From Streptomyces meridianus (lineage in GTDB: Bacteria > Actinomycetota > Actinomycetes > Streptomycetales > Streptomycetaceae), in contig NZ_JAMQGM010000001.1 in NCBI RefSeq assembly GCF_023703325.1, positions 62,001-126,000 of the forward strand: a DNA stretch of 64,000 nucleotides, read 5' to 3'. This document shows positions 18,684 through 26,444 of the stretch, in pieces. Position 1 is the stretch's first letter. Each line of letters starts with the position of its first letter. The translations under genes were made by a program, and so were the position numbers. The notes beneath the pieces were generated by a model. It was not told the DNA's origin, did no database searches, and saw nothing but the letters and a program-made list of their open reading frames with translations.

Positions 18684-20285
18684 ATGAGCGCGCCCACCTC
18701 AGGATCCGACGACGCCAGCCCCGGCGCCGGGTACTACCCCGACCCGTCCATTCCCGGCTACATCCGGTACTGGAACGGCGCATCCTGGGTGCCCGGAACC
18801 AGCCGGCCCGCGCCGCGCGACGGTGAGGACATGCCCTCGCCGCCGGCCGGAAGCGCACCGGCCGTGGCCTCCCCGGCGGAGCAGACCGGCCCGATGTTCT
18901 TCGACGAGGACCCCGTCCCGGAGCAGCAGTCCGTCCGGGACGACGACGGGGCGGCGCTGCCCGAGGTGCGCCGGCGCGGCGAGGTCGGCGTCCGGCAGGA
19001 GCCGATCGACTGGGACGACCCGCAGCGCCTGCACGGCGGCCGGCCGGAGTCGGCCGCCGCCTGGAACGTGGACGCCGGCCTGCAGAGCGGTTTCGGCGGC
19101 GAGGCCGAGCGCCGCGTCTCGTGGGGGCTGCCTCCGGCGTCCGACGACGCCGCCGGACGCCGGGACGACGAGCCCGAGCAGGGAGCCCCCGAGGCCGGGT
19201 CGCAGCCCGGCGGCACGGTGGAGCACGGCGGGACCATGGCCATCCGGATGCCTCCCGCCGACCGGTCCGGCAGCGGGGCGGGGAACGTCCCGGCAGCGCG
19301 GCAGGGTTCCGCCGGGGACGACGGAACGATGGCCATCCGGGCCCAGCGCCCGCCGGCCGAGGGCGGGGAGGCCGCCGGCCCGTCCGGTTCCGGTTCCGGG
19401 TACGGCTATCCGCAGTCCGGATCCCCGGCACCCGCCGACGGCACGATGGCGATCCGGCTGCCCGGCGCGAAGCAGTCAGCCGGTGCGGCACCGCAGGGCG
19501 GCCCGGCGGGGCAACAGGGCCCGCCCGCGCAGCAGCCGGGTATCCCGCAGCAGCAGCAGCAGCCCGGCGGTCCGGCCCCGCACCAGCAGCCGCAGGGCGC
19601 GCCCGGACACCAGCAGGGATACGGCTACCCGCAGGCCGCGCCGCCGTCCGCTCCGGCGGCCGGGCAGCCCGCCTGGACCCGGCAGGGCCACCTCCCCGCA
19701 TCCGGCGCCGGCCCGGCACCGGGGGCGCCGCCCGAGGGCGTCGTGCCCTGGCGGCCTCCGGTCAGTGACCCCTTCCTCCGGGCGGCCCAGGAGCAGGCGT
19801 CGGCCCGGCCCGCGGCCCTGGGGCGCCGGCTTGCCGCCCGTCTGGTGGACACCGTGCTGCTCGGCGCGGTGGTCGGCGCGGTCGCGGTTCCGCTCGGCAC
19901 CCAGGCCGTGGACCACATCGGCAACCGGATCGAGGCGGCGAAGCAGAGCGGCCGCACCGTGACGGTCTGGCTGCTGGACGGCACGACGACTCCGCTGCTC
20001 GGCATCGTCCTCGGCGTGTTCCTGCTGGCCGGGCTGCTCCTCGAAGTGCTGCCGACGGTCAAGTGGGGGAGCAGCCCCGGCAAGCGGCTGTGCGGGGTGC
20101 GTGTGCTGGCCATCGAGGTGAACGAGAGCCCGACGTTCGGCGCCGCGCTGCGACGCTGGCTCGTGTACGGCGTCCTCGGTCTGCTCGGCGTGGGTCTGGT
20201 CAACGTCCTGTGGTGCCTGGTGGACCGGCCCTGGCGCCAGTGCTGGCACGACAAGGCCGCGCGGACGTTCGTGGCCGGGAACTGA
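18684..20285 (+). CDS. DUF2510/RDD family membrane protein with three GTMAIR motifs
   Basis: A 533-residue membrane protein in three parts. A DUF2510-like Trp-containing repeat (GYYPDPSIPGYIRYWNGASW, residues about 16-35) opens the protein. A long disordered Pro/Gln/Gly-rich region to about 370 follows, and a C-terminal RDD domain (from about 376: LGRRLAARLVDTVLLGAVVG) has membrane helices and the conserved Arg and Asp. The linker contains GTMAIR three times, with Thr184, Thr215 and Thr254, each a TxxI motif. RDD proteins are often transporters of unknown substrate. ATG at 18684. Confidence 0.82.
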   Translation: MSAPTSGSDDASPGAGYYPDPSIPGYIRYWNGASWVPGTSRPAPRDGEDMPSPPAGSAPAVASPAEQTGPMFFDEDPVPEQQSVRDDDGAALPEVRRRGEVGVRQEPIDWDDPQRLHGGRPESAAAWNVDAGLQSGFGGEAERRVSWGLPPASDDAAGRRDDEPEQGAPEAGSQPGGTVEHGGTMAIRMPPADRSGSGAGNVPAARQGSAGDDGTMAIRAQRPPAEGGEAAGPSGSGSGYGYPQSGSPAPADGTMAIRLPGAKQSAGAAPQGGPAGQQGPPAQQPGIPQQQQQPGGPAPHQQPQGAPGHQQGYGYPQAAPPSAPAAGQPAWTRQGHLPASGAGPAPGAPPEGVVPWRPPVSDPFLRAAQEQASARPAALGRRLAARLVDTVLLGAVVGAVAVPLGTQAVDHIGNRIEAAKQSGRTVTVWLLDGTTTPLLGIVLGVFLLAGLLLEVLPTVKWGSSPGKRLCGVRVLAIEVNESPTFGAALRRWLVYGVLGLLGVGLVNVLWCLVDRPWRQCWHDKAARTFVAGN

Positions 20286-20728
20286 GTACGACGCCCTCGG
20301 CCGGCCCGCCCGCCGGCGGCCCGCATCCGCGAACGGGCCGCGCACGGCAGGGTCCTGCGGCCGCCGGCGGGCAGCTTCCTGCCGGTGGTACGGACGTGGC
20401 GGTTGCCGTGGCCGGAGGCTGGGTCCCGGCCGGTGCCGGGAGCGGGTCGGTGATGCGGGCGGCGACAGCGCGCGCGGGGTGCATGGTGAGCGCGCCGGGC
20501 TACCAGCAGGCCGATGAGCACACTTTCTCGGTTGCTGAAGGCGATACGTCATGAATGTGCATCAAAGTGATGGCATGACGGGAATGCCGGGTCACCTGTG
20601 GAGATTCTGCGCTACTTTCCGTGACTTCTCGGTGTGATGGGGCGATAGGTGCTCCACCGGGGCCGCGCCGCACCCGACGTGCGGAAACGTTCCCGCCCGC
20701 ACCGATCCGTCAGGTCACATGGAGAAAC
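20286..20728. other. gene-free region upstream of the polysaccharide operon
   Basis: The first half is GC-rich with no credible frame. From about 20520 it becomes AT-richer and looks like a promoter region. It contains the inverted repeat CGTCATG-N20-CATGACG (20547-20553 with 20574-20580) and an AGTGA...TCACC pair (20566-20570, 20592-20596) that loosely fits the BldD consensus, though with wide spacing. These are candidates only. Confidence 0.4.
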
Positions 20729-21511
20729 GTGCGTACATCACTGGACACCCCGCGACGCCCGGCGCCGGCGGACGGCCCGCACACACCCGCAACCGCAGCC
20801 CTGACCGTGCCGGACCCGGGCACAGTGGTTCGGACGGGACAGGACGAGCCGTCGTGCACCCCGTGGCCGTGGGCCGCGGGCGACCCCGAGCCGCGCTCCG
20901 GGCAAGGCCCCGCCCCCGCCGGCGGCCCCTCGCCGGAACCGGGCGGGCCGGTCTTCGCGGACAACAGCGGCCGGCGCAGCCGCAGGCTGCGGACGCTGGG
21001 ATGGTTCCTCGGATCGGCATGTGCCTGCTACGCGACCGTCCTCGGCGTCTCGCTCGCCGGGGGCCACGCCGACGCCCCCTGGCTCCTCATCCCGGGCCGG
21101 GACGAGGAACCGGCGGGCAGCCGGGCCGGCACGCCGTCCGACGCCGGCGGACGGAACGCGACCCGGAGCCGGCCCGGATCGGCCCCGGCCCCCGGACGTG
21201 CCGACGCCGAGCGACACGGCCGTGCCGTGCACCACGGCGACGGAGCCCGTCCGGTCGCCCGGGACGAGCCCGGCAAGCCGGCCCGGCGGACCCCGGGCCG
21301 GAAGACACCCGCCCCCACCCCGTCCACCACCGGACGCTCCTGGCCCGGCCCCCGTGACGCCGCCCACGGCACGCCCGTCCCGGCCCCCGGAGCCTCAGCC
21401 GGTGCGACCGGACGCCCCTCAGCGACACCGGAACCGTCGTCGACACCCACCTCGGCACCGGCGCCGTCCCCGTCGGCCACCCGAACCGCCCCGGGCGAGG
21501 AGGGCCGGTGA
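20729..21511 (+). CDS. single-pass membrane protein with Pro/Thr-rich tail, first gene of polysaccharide operon
   Basis: About 260 residues, no recognised domain. An N-terminal Pro-rich cytoplasmic region ends in basic RRSRRLRTLG, then one hydrophobic helix (WFLGSACACYATVLGVSLAGG), then about 140 residues rich in Pro, Thr, Ala, Arg and Gly, which would be extracellular and disordered. The stop overlaps the next start (GTGA), so it is coupled to the deacetylase/synthase. The GTG at 20729 has GGAG just upstream; a GTG at 20621 is in frame but has no nearby ribosome site. It may be a scaffold or export partner for the synthase; this is inferred only from coupling. Confidence 0.6.
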   Translation: MRTSLDTPRRPAPADGPHTPATAALTVPDPGTVVRTGQDEPSCTPWPWAAGDPEPRSGQGPAPAGGPSPEPGGPVFADNSGRRSRRLRTLGWFLGSACACYATVLGVSLAGGHADAPWLLIPGRDEEPAGSRAGTPSDAGGRNATRSRPGSAPAPGRADAERHGRAVHHGDGARPVARDEPGKPARRTPGRKTPAPTPSTTGRSWPGPRDAAHGTPVPAPGASAGATGRPSATPEPSSTPTSAPAPSPSATRTAPGEEGR

Positions 21512-23682
21512 CCCCGCGTCACCGTGGCCGCCGGAGCAGCCGGCTGCGGATGCGCCGTCTGCTGCCCCCACTGGTCCTCTGCGTACTGCTCGCCATGCTG
21601 GTCCTGCACGGCTACGTGCACAGCGAGATCCTCGCCGACCACCGGGTGCGGCCACCGGCTCCCACCGACCGGGTGCCGAAGGAGGTCCTGGAGGCCGGTC
21701 CGGTTCTCGACATCCGCCACGGCCGGCCGGTCGGTCACGAGATCCCCGACCGGACCGTCGTCCTCACCTTCGACGACGGCCCGGACCCGGACTGGACACC
21801 CCGGATCCTGGACAAGCTGAAGGAGCACAGCGCACACGCCGTCTTCTTCGTCACCGGTGCCATGACCGCCCGTCACCCGGACCTGGTCCGGCGCATGGTC
21901 GCCGAGGGCCACGAGGTCGGCCTGCACACCTTCAACCACCCGGACCTCTCCTACCAGTCGGACGCCCGCATCGACCGGGAACTGGCGCAGACCCAACTCG
22001 CGCTCGCCGGTGCGGCAGGCGTCCGCACCTCGCTGTTCCGTCCGCCCTACTCCGCGACCCCGGACGCCCTGGACAACGCGTCCTGGCCGGTCACCCGGCA
22101 TGTCGGCGAGCGGGGCTACGTCTCGGTCTTCCTCGACACCGACAGCGAGGACTGGGCCCGCCCCGGCACCGGCGAGATCGTGCGCAGGGCCCTGCCGAAA
22201 CGGCCGGGGGACGGCGCTGTGGTCCTCATGCACGACTCCGGCGGCGACCGGTCACAGACCGTCGCGGCGCTGGACGTTCTGCTGCCCCGGCTCCAGCAGC
22301 AGGGATACCGGTTCACCACACTCACCCGCGCCCTCGATGCGCCCAGCGCGCACACCGAGGTCACCGGTCCCGAGCTGTGGAAAGGGCTCGTGTTCGTCGC
22401 CGCGGTCGGCCTGTCCGAACACGTGACGACAGTCCTGGCCCTCGCGCTGGCCCTGGTCGGGGTGCTGGTCCTCGCCCGCTTCGCCCTGATGCTGCTGTTG
22501 TCCCGCCGGCACATCCGGCGGGTGCGGGGCCGCGCCCACGAGCCGGTGACCGAGCCGGTGACGGTCCTGGTTCCGGCCTACAACGAGGCCGAGTGCATCG
22601 CCGGCACCGTCCGCTCCCTGACCGCGAGCGACCATCCCGTCGAGATCGTCGTCGTCGACGACGGCTCGACGGACGGCACGGCCGACATCGTGGAGCGACT
22701 CGCCCTGCCACGTGTCCGGGTGCTGCGCCAGGCCAACGCCGGCAAGGCGGCGGCCCTCAACCTCGGAATCGCGCACGCCTCCCACGACATCGTCGTGATG
22801 ATGGACGGCGACACGGTCTTCGAGGAGTCGACCGTGCGCGAACTGGTCCAGCCGTTCAGCGACCCGGCCGTGGGCGCGGTCGCCGGCAACGCCAAGGTCG
22901 GCAACCGCGGCACGCTCATCGGGTCCTGGCAGCACATCGAGTACGTGATGGGCTTCAACCTCGACCGCAGGATGTACGACCTCCTCGGCTGCATGCCCAC
23001 CGTCCCGGGCGCTGTCGGCGCCTTCCGGCGGGAGGCACTGGAACGGGTGGGCGGGATGAGCGACGACACCCTCGCCGAGGACACCGACGTCACCATGGCC
23101 CTGCACCGGGACGGCCGGCGTGTGGTCTACGCCGAGCGGGCCCGGGCCTGGACCGAGGCTCCCGAGACCGTCCGGCAGCTGTGGTCCCAGCGCTACCGCT
23201 GGAGCTACGGCACCATGCAGGCCCTCTGGAAACACCGCCGCGCGCTGATCGAGACCGGGCCCTCCGGCCGGTTCGGGCGCGTCGGGCTCCCGCTCGTGGC
23301 CCTGTTCACGGTGGTGGCCCCGCTGCTGTCGCCGCTCATCGACCTGTTCCTCGTCTACGGTCTCGTCTTCGGGCCGGCGGGCAGGACCGCTGTGGCCTGG
23401 CTGGGAATGCTCGCCGTCCAAGCGCTCTGCGCCGGTTACGCGTTCCGGCTGGACGGCGAGCGGATGGCGCCGCTCCTCGCCCTCCCGTTGCAGCAGATCC
23501 TCTACCGGCAGCTGATGTACGTCGTCCTGCTGCAGTCGTGGATCACTGCCCTGTCCGGCGGACGGCTGCGCTGGCAGAAGCTCCGCCGCACCGGAACGGT
23601 CGCCGGCGCGATCGGCACCGGCACCGGGGTCCCCGGCACGCTCGAGACCTCCGGAGACCTGGAAGCGAGGCAGCCGGCGTGA
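21508..23682 (+). CDS. bifunctional CE4 polysaccharide deacetylase / GT2 synthase, MatB-like
   Basis: A 724-residue membrane enzyme. After an N-terminal helix comes a NodB/CE4 deacetylase with all five motifs: TFDDGP (about 87-92), HTFNHP, RPPYS, DTDSEDW and LMHDSG. A membrane segment leads to a family 2 glycosyltransferase with VPAYNE (about 355), VVDDGSTDG, DGDT, AEDTDV and QRYRW, followed by C-terminal membrane helices. This layout matches MatB of Streptomyces, which with MatA makes poly-beta-1,6-GlcNAc for hyphal aggregation; it also parallels IcaA plus IcaB in one chain. The polymer here is inferred to be PNAG-like. It is coupled at both ends by GTGA overlaps. Confidence 0.85.
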   Translation: MTPRHRGRRSSRLRMRRLLPPLVLCVLLAMLVLHGYVHSEILADHRVRPPAPTDRVPKEVLEAGPVLDIRHGRPVGHEIPDRTVVLTFDDGPDPDWTPRILDKLKEHSAHAVFFVTGAMTARHPDLVRRMVAEGHEVGLHTFNHPDLSYQSDARIDRELAQTQLALAGAAGVRTSLFRPPYSATPDALDNASWPVTRHVGERGYVSVFLDTDSEDWARPGTGEIVRRALPKRPGDGAVVLMHDSGGDRSQTVAALDVLLPRLQQQGYRFTTLTRALDAPSAHTEVTGPELWKGLVFVAAVGLSEHVTTVLALALALVGVLVLARFALMLLLSRRHIRRVRGRAHEPVTEPVTVLVPAYNEAECIAGTVRSLTASDHPVEIVVVDDGSTDGTADIVERLALPRVRVLRQANAGKAAALNLGIAHASHDIVVMMDGDTVFEESTVRELVQPFSDPAVGAVAGNAKVGNRGTLIGSWQHIEYVMGFNLDRRMYDLLGCMPTVPGAVGAFRREALERVGGMSDDTLAEDTDVTMALHRDGRRVVYAERARAWTEAPETVRQLWSQRYRWSYGTMQALWKHRRALIETGPSGRFGRVGLPLVALFTVVAPLLSPLIDLFLVYGLVFGPAGRTAVAWLGMLAVQALCAGYAFRLDGERMAPLLALPLQQILYRQLMYVVLLQSWITALSGGRLRWQKLRRTGTVAGAIGTGTGVPGTLETSGDLEARQPA

Positions 23683-24932
23683 CCTTCACCGACACGGCAG
23701 GGGCCCGCGGCACCCCGTCCCGGCCGATCACGGACGCACAGGCGGGGGGCCGCGACCGCTGTCTCGACCTGCTGCGTGCCCTCGCACTCGTCCGCGTCGT
23801 CGCCTACCACGCCTTCGGCTGGGCGTGGCTGACGCTGGTGTTCCCGTCCATGGGGGTGATGTTCGCGCTGGCGGGCTCGCTGATGGCCCGTTCGCTGAGG
23901 CGTCCCGCGGTCGGGGTGATCCTCAGACGGTTCCGGAGACTGCTGCTGCCGTTGTGGCTGTACGGCGTGGTGGTGCTCGGCATCCTCTTCTCGCGCGGGT
24001 GGCATCCGGACCGTGATGCACCGTTCTGGTGGTGGCTGAGGGTCGCGTGCTGGGTGGTGCCCGTGGGCAGCCCCCTCTTCCCGGAACACTTCGGCGGGGC
24101 CGGCGGTCTGCTCGAGACCACGTGGGCGGAGCAGGCCGCGGGTCCGCTGTGGTACCTGCGGGCCTACCTCTGGTTCGTTCTGCTCTCGCCGATGCTGCTG
24201 AGGATGTTCCGCCGGGCACCCCGGGCCGTTCTGTGCGCACCGCTCGCGCTCACCGCTCTCCTGGGCACCGGGCTCGTGGAGATCCCCGGTGAGACGGGCG
24301 AGGCCGTGACCGACTTCGCCGTCCACGGTTCCTGCTGGATCCTCGGCTTCTGCCACGCGGACGGGTTGCTGCGGCGGCTGCCGAGGTACCTCGTCCCGTC
24401 CGTGGCACCCGTACTGATGGGACTCGCGCTCTGGTGGGCCTCCGGGCACCGCGGCGAGGACGGATGGGACCTCAACGACATCCCGCCCGCCCAGGGCCTG
24501 TGGTCCTTCGGGTTCTGCGCGCTGCTGCTGCACTTCTCCCCGTCCTGGCGGGAACTCCCGGGCCCGCTGCGGCGCTTCGACAAGCCGGTCACGCTCGCGG
24601 GAAACCGTGCGATGACGATCTATCTGTGGCACGAAGCCGCACTGCTCGCCACCGTGCCGCTGCTCGATCAGCTGTGGGACGTGCCGGGCGCGTCACCGGC
24701 GTACGCGCACCTGCTGGAGAGCTCGTCCTCCGTTCTGATGTTCCTGCTGACCTGGCCGCTCCTCGCGTTGATCGTGCCGGCCGTCGGCTGGGTGGAGGAC
24801 GTGGCGGCCGGACGTCGTCCCCGTCTGTGGCCCAACGGACGCGGCGGCGGGCACCCCCGACCCGGATGGCACCGGGTGCCCGGCCCGCAAGGGCGGGGCA
24901 CGGAACGCGTGTCCGGGCCGGCCCGCGGTTGA
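23679..24932 (+). CDS. acyltransferase family 3 integral membrane protein
   Basis: A 417-residue multi-helix membrane protein of the acyltransferase 3 (OafA/WecH-like) family. The N-terminal RDRCLDLLRALALVRVVAYHAFGW carries the family's conserved Arg and His. The GTG start at 23679 overlaps the synthase stop by 4 nt, so it is the third coupled gene of the operon. It probably transfers an acyl group such as acetyl or succinyl to the polysaccharide or its precursor, as IcaC is thought to do for PNAG. The basic Pro-rich C-terminus is likely disordered. Confidence 0.82.
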   Translation: MTFTDTAGARGTPSRPITDAQAGGRDRCLDLLRALALVRVVAYHAFGWAWLTLVFPSMGVMFALAGSLMARSLRRPAVGVILRRFRRLLLPLWLYGVVVLGILFSRGWHPDRDAPFWWWLRVACWVVPVGSPLFPEHFGGAGGLLETTWAEQAAGPLWYLRAYLWFVLLSPMLLRMFRRAPRAVLCAPLALTALLGTGLVEIPGETGEAVTDFAVHGSCWILGFCHADGLLRRLPRYLVPSVAPVLMGLALWWASGHRGEDGWDLNDIPPAQGLWSFGFCALLLHFSPSWRELPGPLRRFDKPVTLAGNRAMTIYLWHEAALLATVPLLDQLWDVPGASPAYAHLLESSSSVLMFLLTWPLLALIVPAVGWVEDVAAGRRPRLWPNGRGGGHPRPGWHRVPGPQGRGTERVSGPARG

Positions 24933-25033
24933 CGCGCGGGGGATCGCTGCGCCGGCGGGCGGCGCCCGAAGGCGGTCCCCCGAACGGCTCCCGCCGGGCT
25001 GCGGTCCGTGTCCGGCCACGATCGACTACCGGC

Positions 25034-25699
25034 ATGAGCAGCGATCAGCCGCAACCCGGACCGGGTGAGCCGCCGGACGGCGATCCGTTCCGGAAGCGAC
25101 CGCCGGAGCCGGAGGGCGCCGGCCCGTCACCGGGCGGGGCGGCGCCCGAGGGGGGTGCTCCGCCCCCGCCCGGCGAGGGTGCGTACGGCGGTCCGGACGG
25201 CCCCTACCCCGGTGGCCCCTACGGCGAGCCCTACGGCCCCGACCCGCTCGAGGGCATGCCGCCGCTGGCCAACCGGGGCCGGCGGCTCGTCGCCCGGATC
25301 ATCGACGCCCTGCTCATCGGCATCCCGGTCGGCGCGATCATGACGTTCATCGTCGGCGGCTGGGACTTCGCCGACCCCAACGACACCGGCCGGTCGGGGG
25401 TCGTCCAACTGGTCGTGCTGCTTGCGTACTTCGTGTACGAGGGCATCATGCTGAGCAACTCGGGCCAGACGGTGGGCAAGAAGCTCATGAAGATCCGGGT
25501 GGCCATGCTCGACAACGGCGCGGTCCCGGCCGGCCGGCCGGGTTGGTACCGCGCAGCGGTCTATTCGCTGCCGCAGATCGTCCCGTGCTGCGGCTTCGTC
25601 TTCTGGCTGGTGAACGTCCTGAACTGCACCTGGGACAAGCCGTACCGCCAGTGCATCCACGACAAGGTGGCCAAGACCGTTGTGGTCGAAGCGTTGTGA
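25034..25699 (+). CDS. RDD family membrane protein
   Basis: A 221-residue protein. The first 80 residues are a Pro/Gly-rich, low-complexity cytoplasmic tail (PYPGGPYGEPYGPDP). The RDD domain follows: NRGRRLVARIIDALLIGIPVG with the conserved Arg and Asp, then QTVGKKLMKIRVAMLDNG, and a C-terminal KPYRQCIHDKVAKTVVV. It has about three membrane helices. Its ending is closely related to that of the larger RDD protein at 18684 (RPWRQCWHDKAARTFV), suggesting the two are paralogues now separated by the polysaccharide operon. ATG at 25034. Confidence 0.85.
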   Translation: MSSDQPQPGPGEPPDGDPFRKRPPEPEGAGPSPGGAAPEGGAPPPPGEGAYGGPDGPYPGGPYGEPYGPDPLEGMPPLANRGRRLVARIIDALLIGIPVGAIMTFIVGGWDFADPNDTGRSGVVQLVVLLAYFVYEGIMLSNSGQTVGKKLMKIRVAMLDNGAVPAGRPGWYRAAVYSLPQIVPCCGFVFWLVNVLNCTWDKPYRQCIHDKVAKTVVVEAL

Positions 25700-25733
25700 G
25701 CGCTGCGGCGGCCGGCGGGCGGCCGGGGCCGCG

Positions 25734-26051
25734 TCAGCGCCGTCGCGAGCCGGCGACGGCGTGGACGGCCGTCCGGGCCGTGGCTGCGGACAGCTCGCCG
25801 CCGCCCGGGGCGAGGGGTTCGGTGCCGGGCCGCCGGTGCCGGACGGCCGAGGTCTGCCGGGGCTGCCGGACGACCGTGGCCTTCGGCGCCGGGACGGTCA
25901 GGGCGACCAGCAGGCCCAGGCCGAGCCCAGCGCACGCCACGATCGTGAGCGCGGTGGCCGAACCGGGGGCGGAGAGCAGCAGCATGGCCAGCGTCGAGAG
26001 CACGACGGTGGCTGTTCCGTAGGCGAGCTGTGCGGCGGTCGGACGCGGCAT
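25734..26051 (-). CDS. small two-helix membrane protein
   Basis: A 105-residue protein with two adjacent hydrophobic helices (LAYGTATVVLSTLAMLLLS and ALTIVACAGLGLGLLVALTV) followed by a basic, Pro/Arg-rich cytoplasmic tail. No domain recognised; similar small membrane proteins are common in Streptomyces. Convergent with the RDD gene and divergent from the secreted protease. Codon use is coding-like. Function unknown. Confidence 0.65.
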   Translation of the reverse strand: MPRPTAAQLAYGTATVVLSTLAMLLLSAPGSATALTIVACAGLGLGLLVALTVPAPKATVVRQPRQTSAVRHRRPGTEPLAPGGGELSAATARTAVHAVAGSRRR

Positions 26052-26286
26052 GACGGATTCCGTCCTCGGGACGTGGTCGCTGATGTCGAGTCGCGGTCCC
26101 GCGATCCGGCGGCTGAGGAGCCGCTGCTCACAGGCCCTGGGACGGCGCGGTGCCCTGCCGCCCGATGACTTCTACGGACCTGTCTGCCCGAGCACATCTT
26201 CGGTCAAGCATCGGCCCGCAGGGGTGCCGTTGCACAAGGGGCGCACGGAGTCAAAGGGCTTTTCGGCGGCGGTGTGTGCATGTCCG

Positions 26287-26318
26287 ACCGACGTGTCGGT
26301 TGCATGCCTAAAGAGGCA
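26287..26318. promoter_or_regulatory. two adjacent inverted repeats upstream of the M6 protease gene
   Basis: The 393-bp gap 26052-26444 holds ACCGAC-GT-GTCGGT (26287-26300), followed 4 bp later by TGCCT-AAAG-AGGCA (26305-26318). Both are perfect. They lie about 130-160 bp before the protease GTG. They could be operators or mRNA hairpins. I see no other gene in this gap. Confidence 0.35.
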
Positions 26319-26444
26319 ACACCAAGGCCGATCAACCTACTTGGGTGGCGTGTTCAAGTCAAGATCTGTTTTTTCTGCCACTTCTCCGGTCCAATGCCCC
26401 AGGGAGAAAGCACCACTGGGCAGGACTCAGGAGGAAAGCGCCAA

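Noticed and set aside
20621..20728. GTG 20621 as the start of the first polysaccharide-operon gene
   Set aside because: No ribosome site at suitable spacing and the region reads as promoter; GTG 20729 has GGAG just upstream. Neither start is proven.
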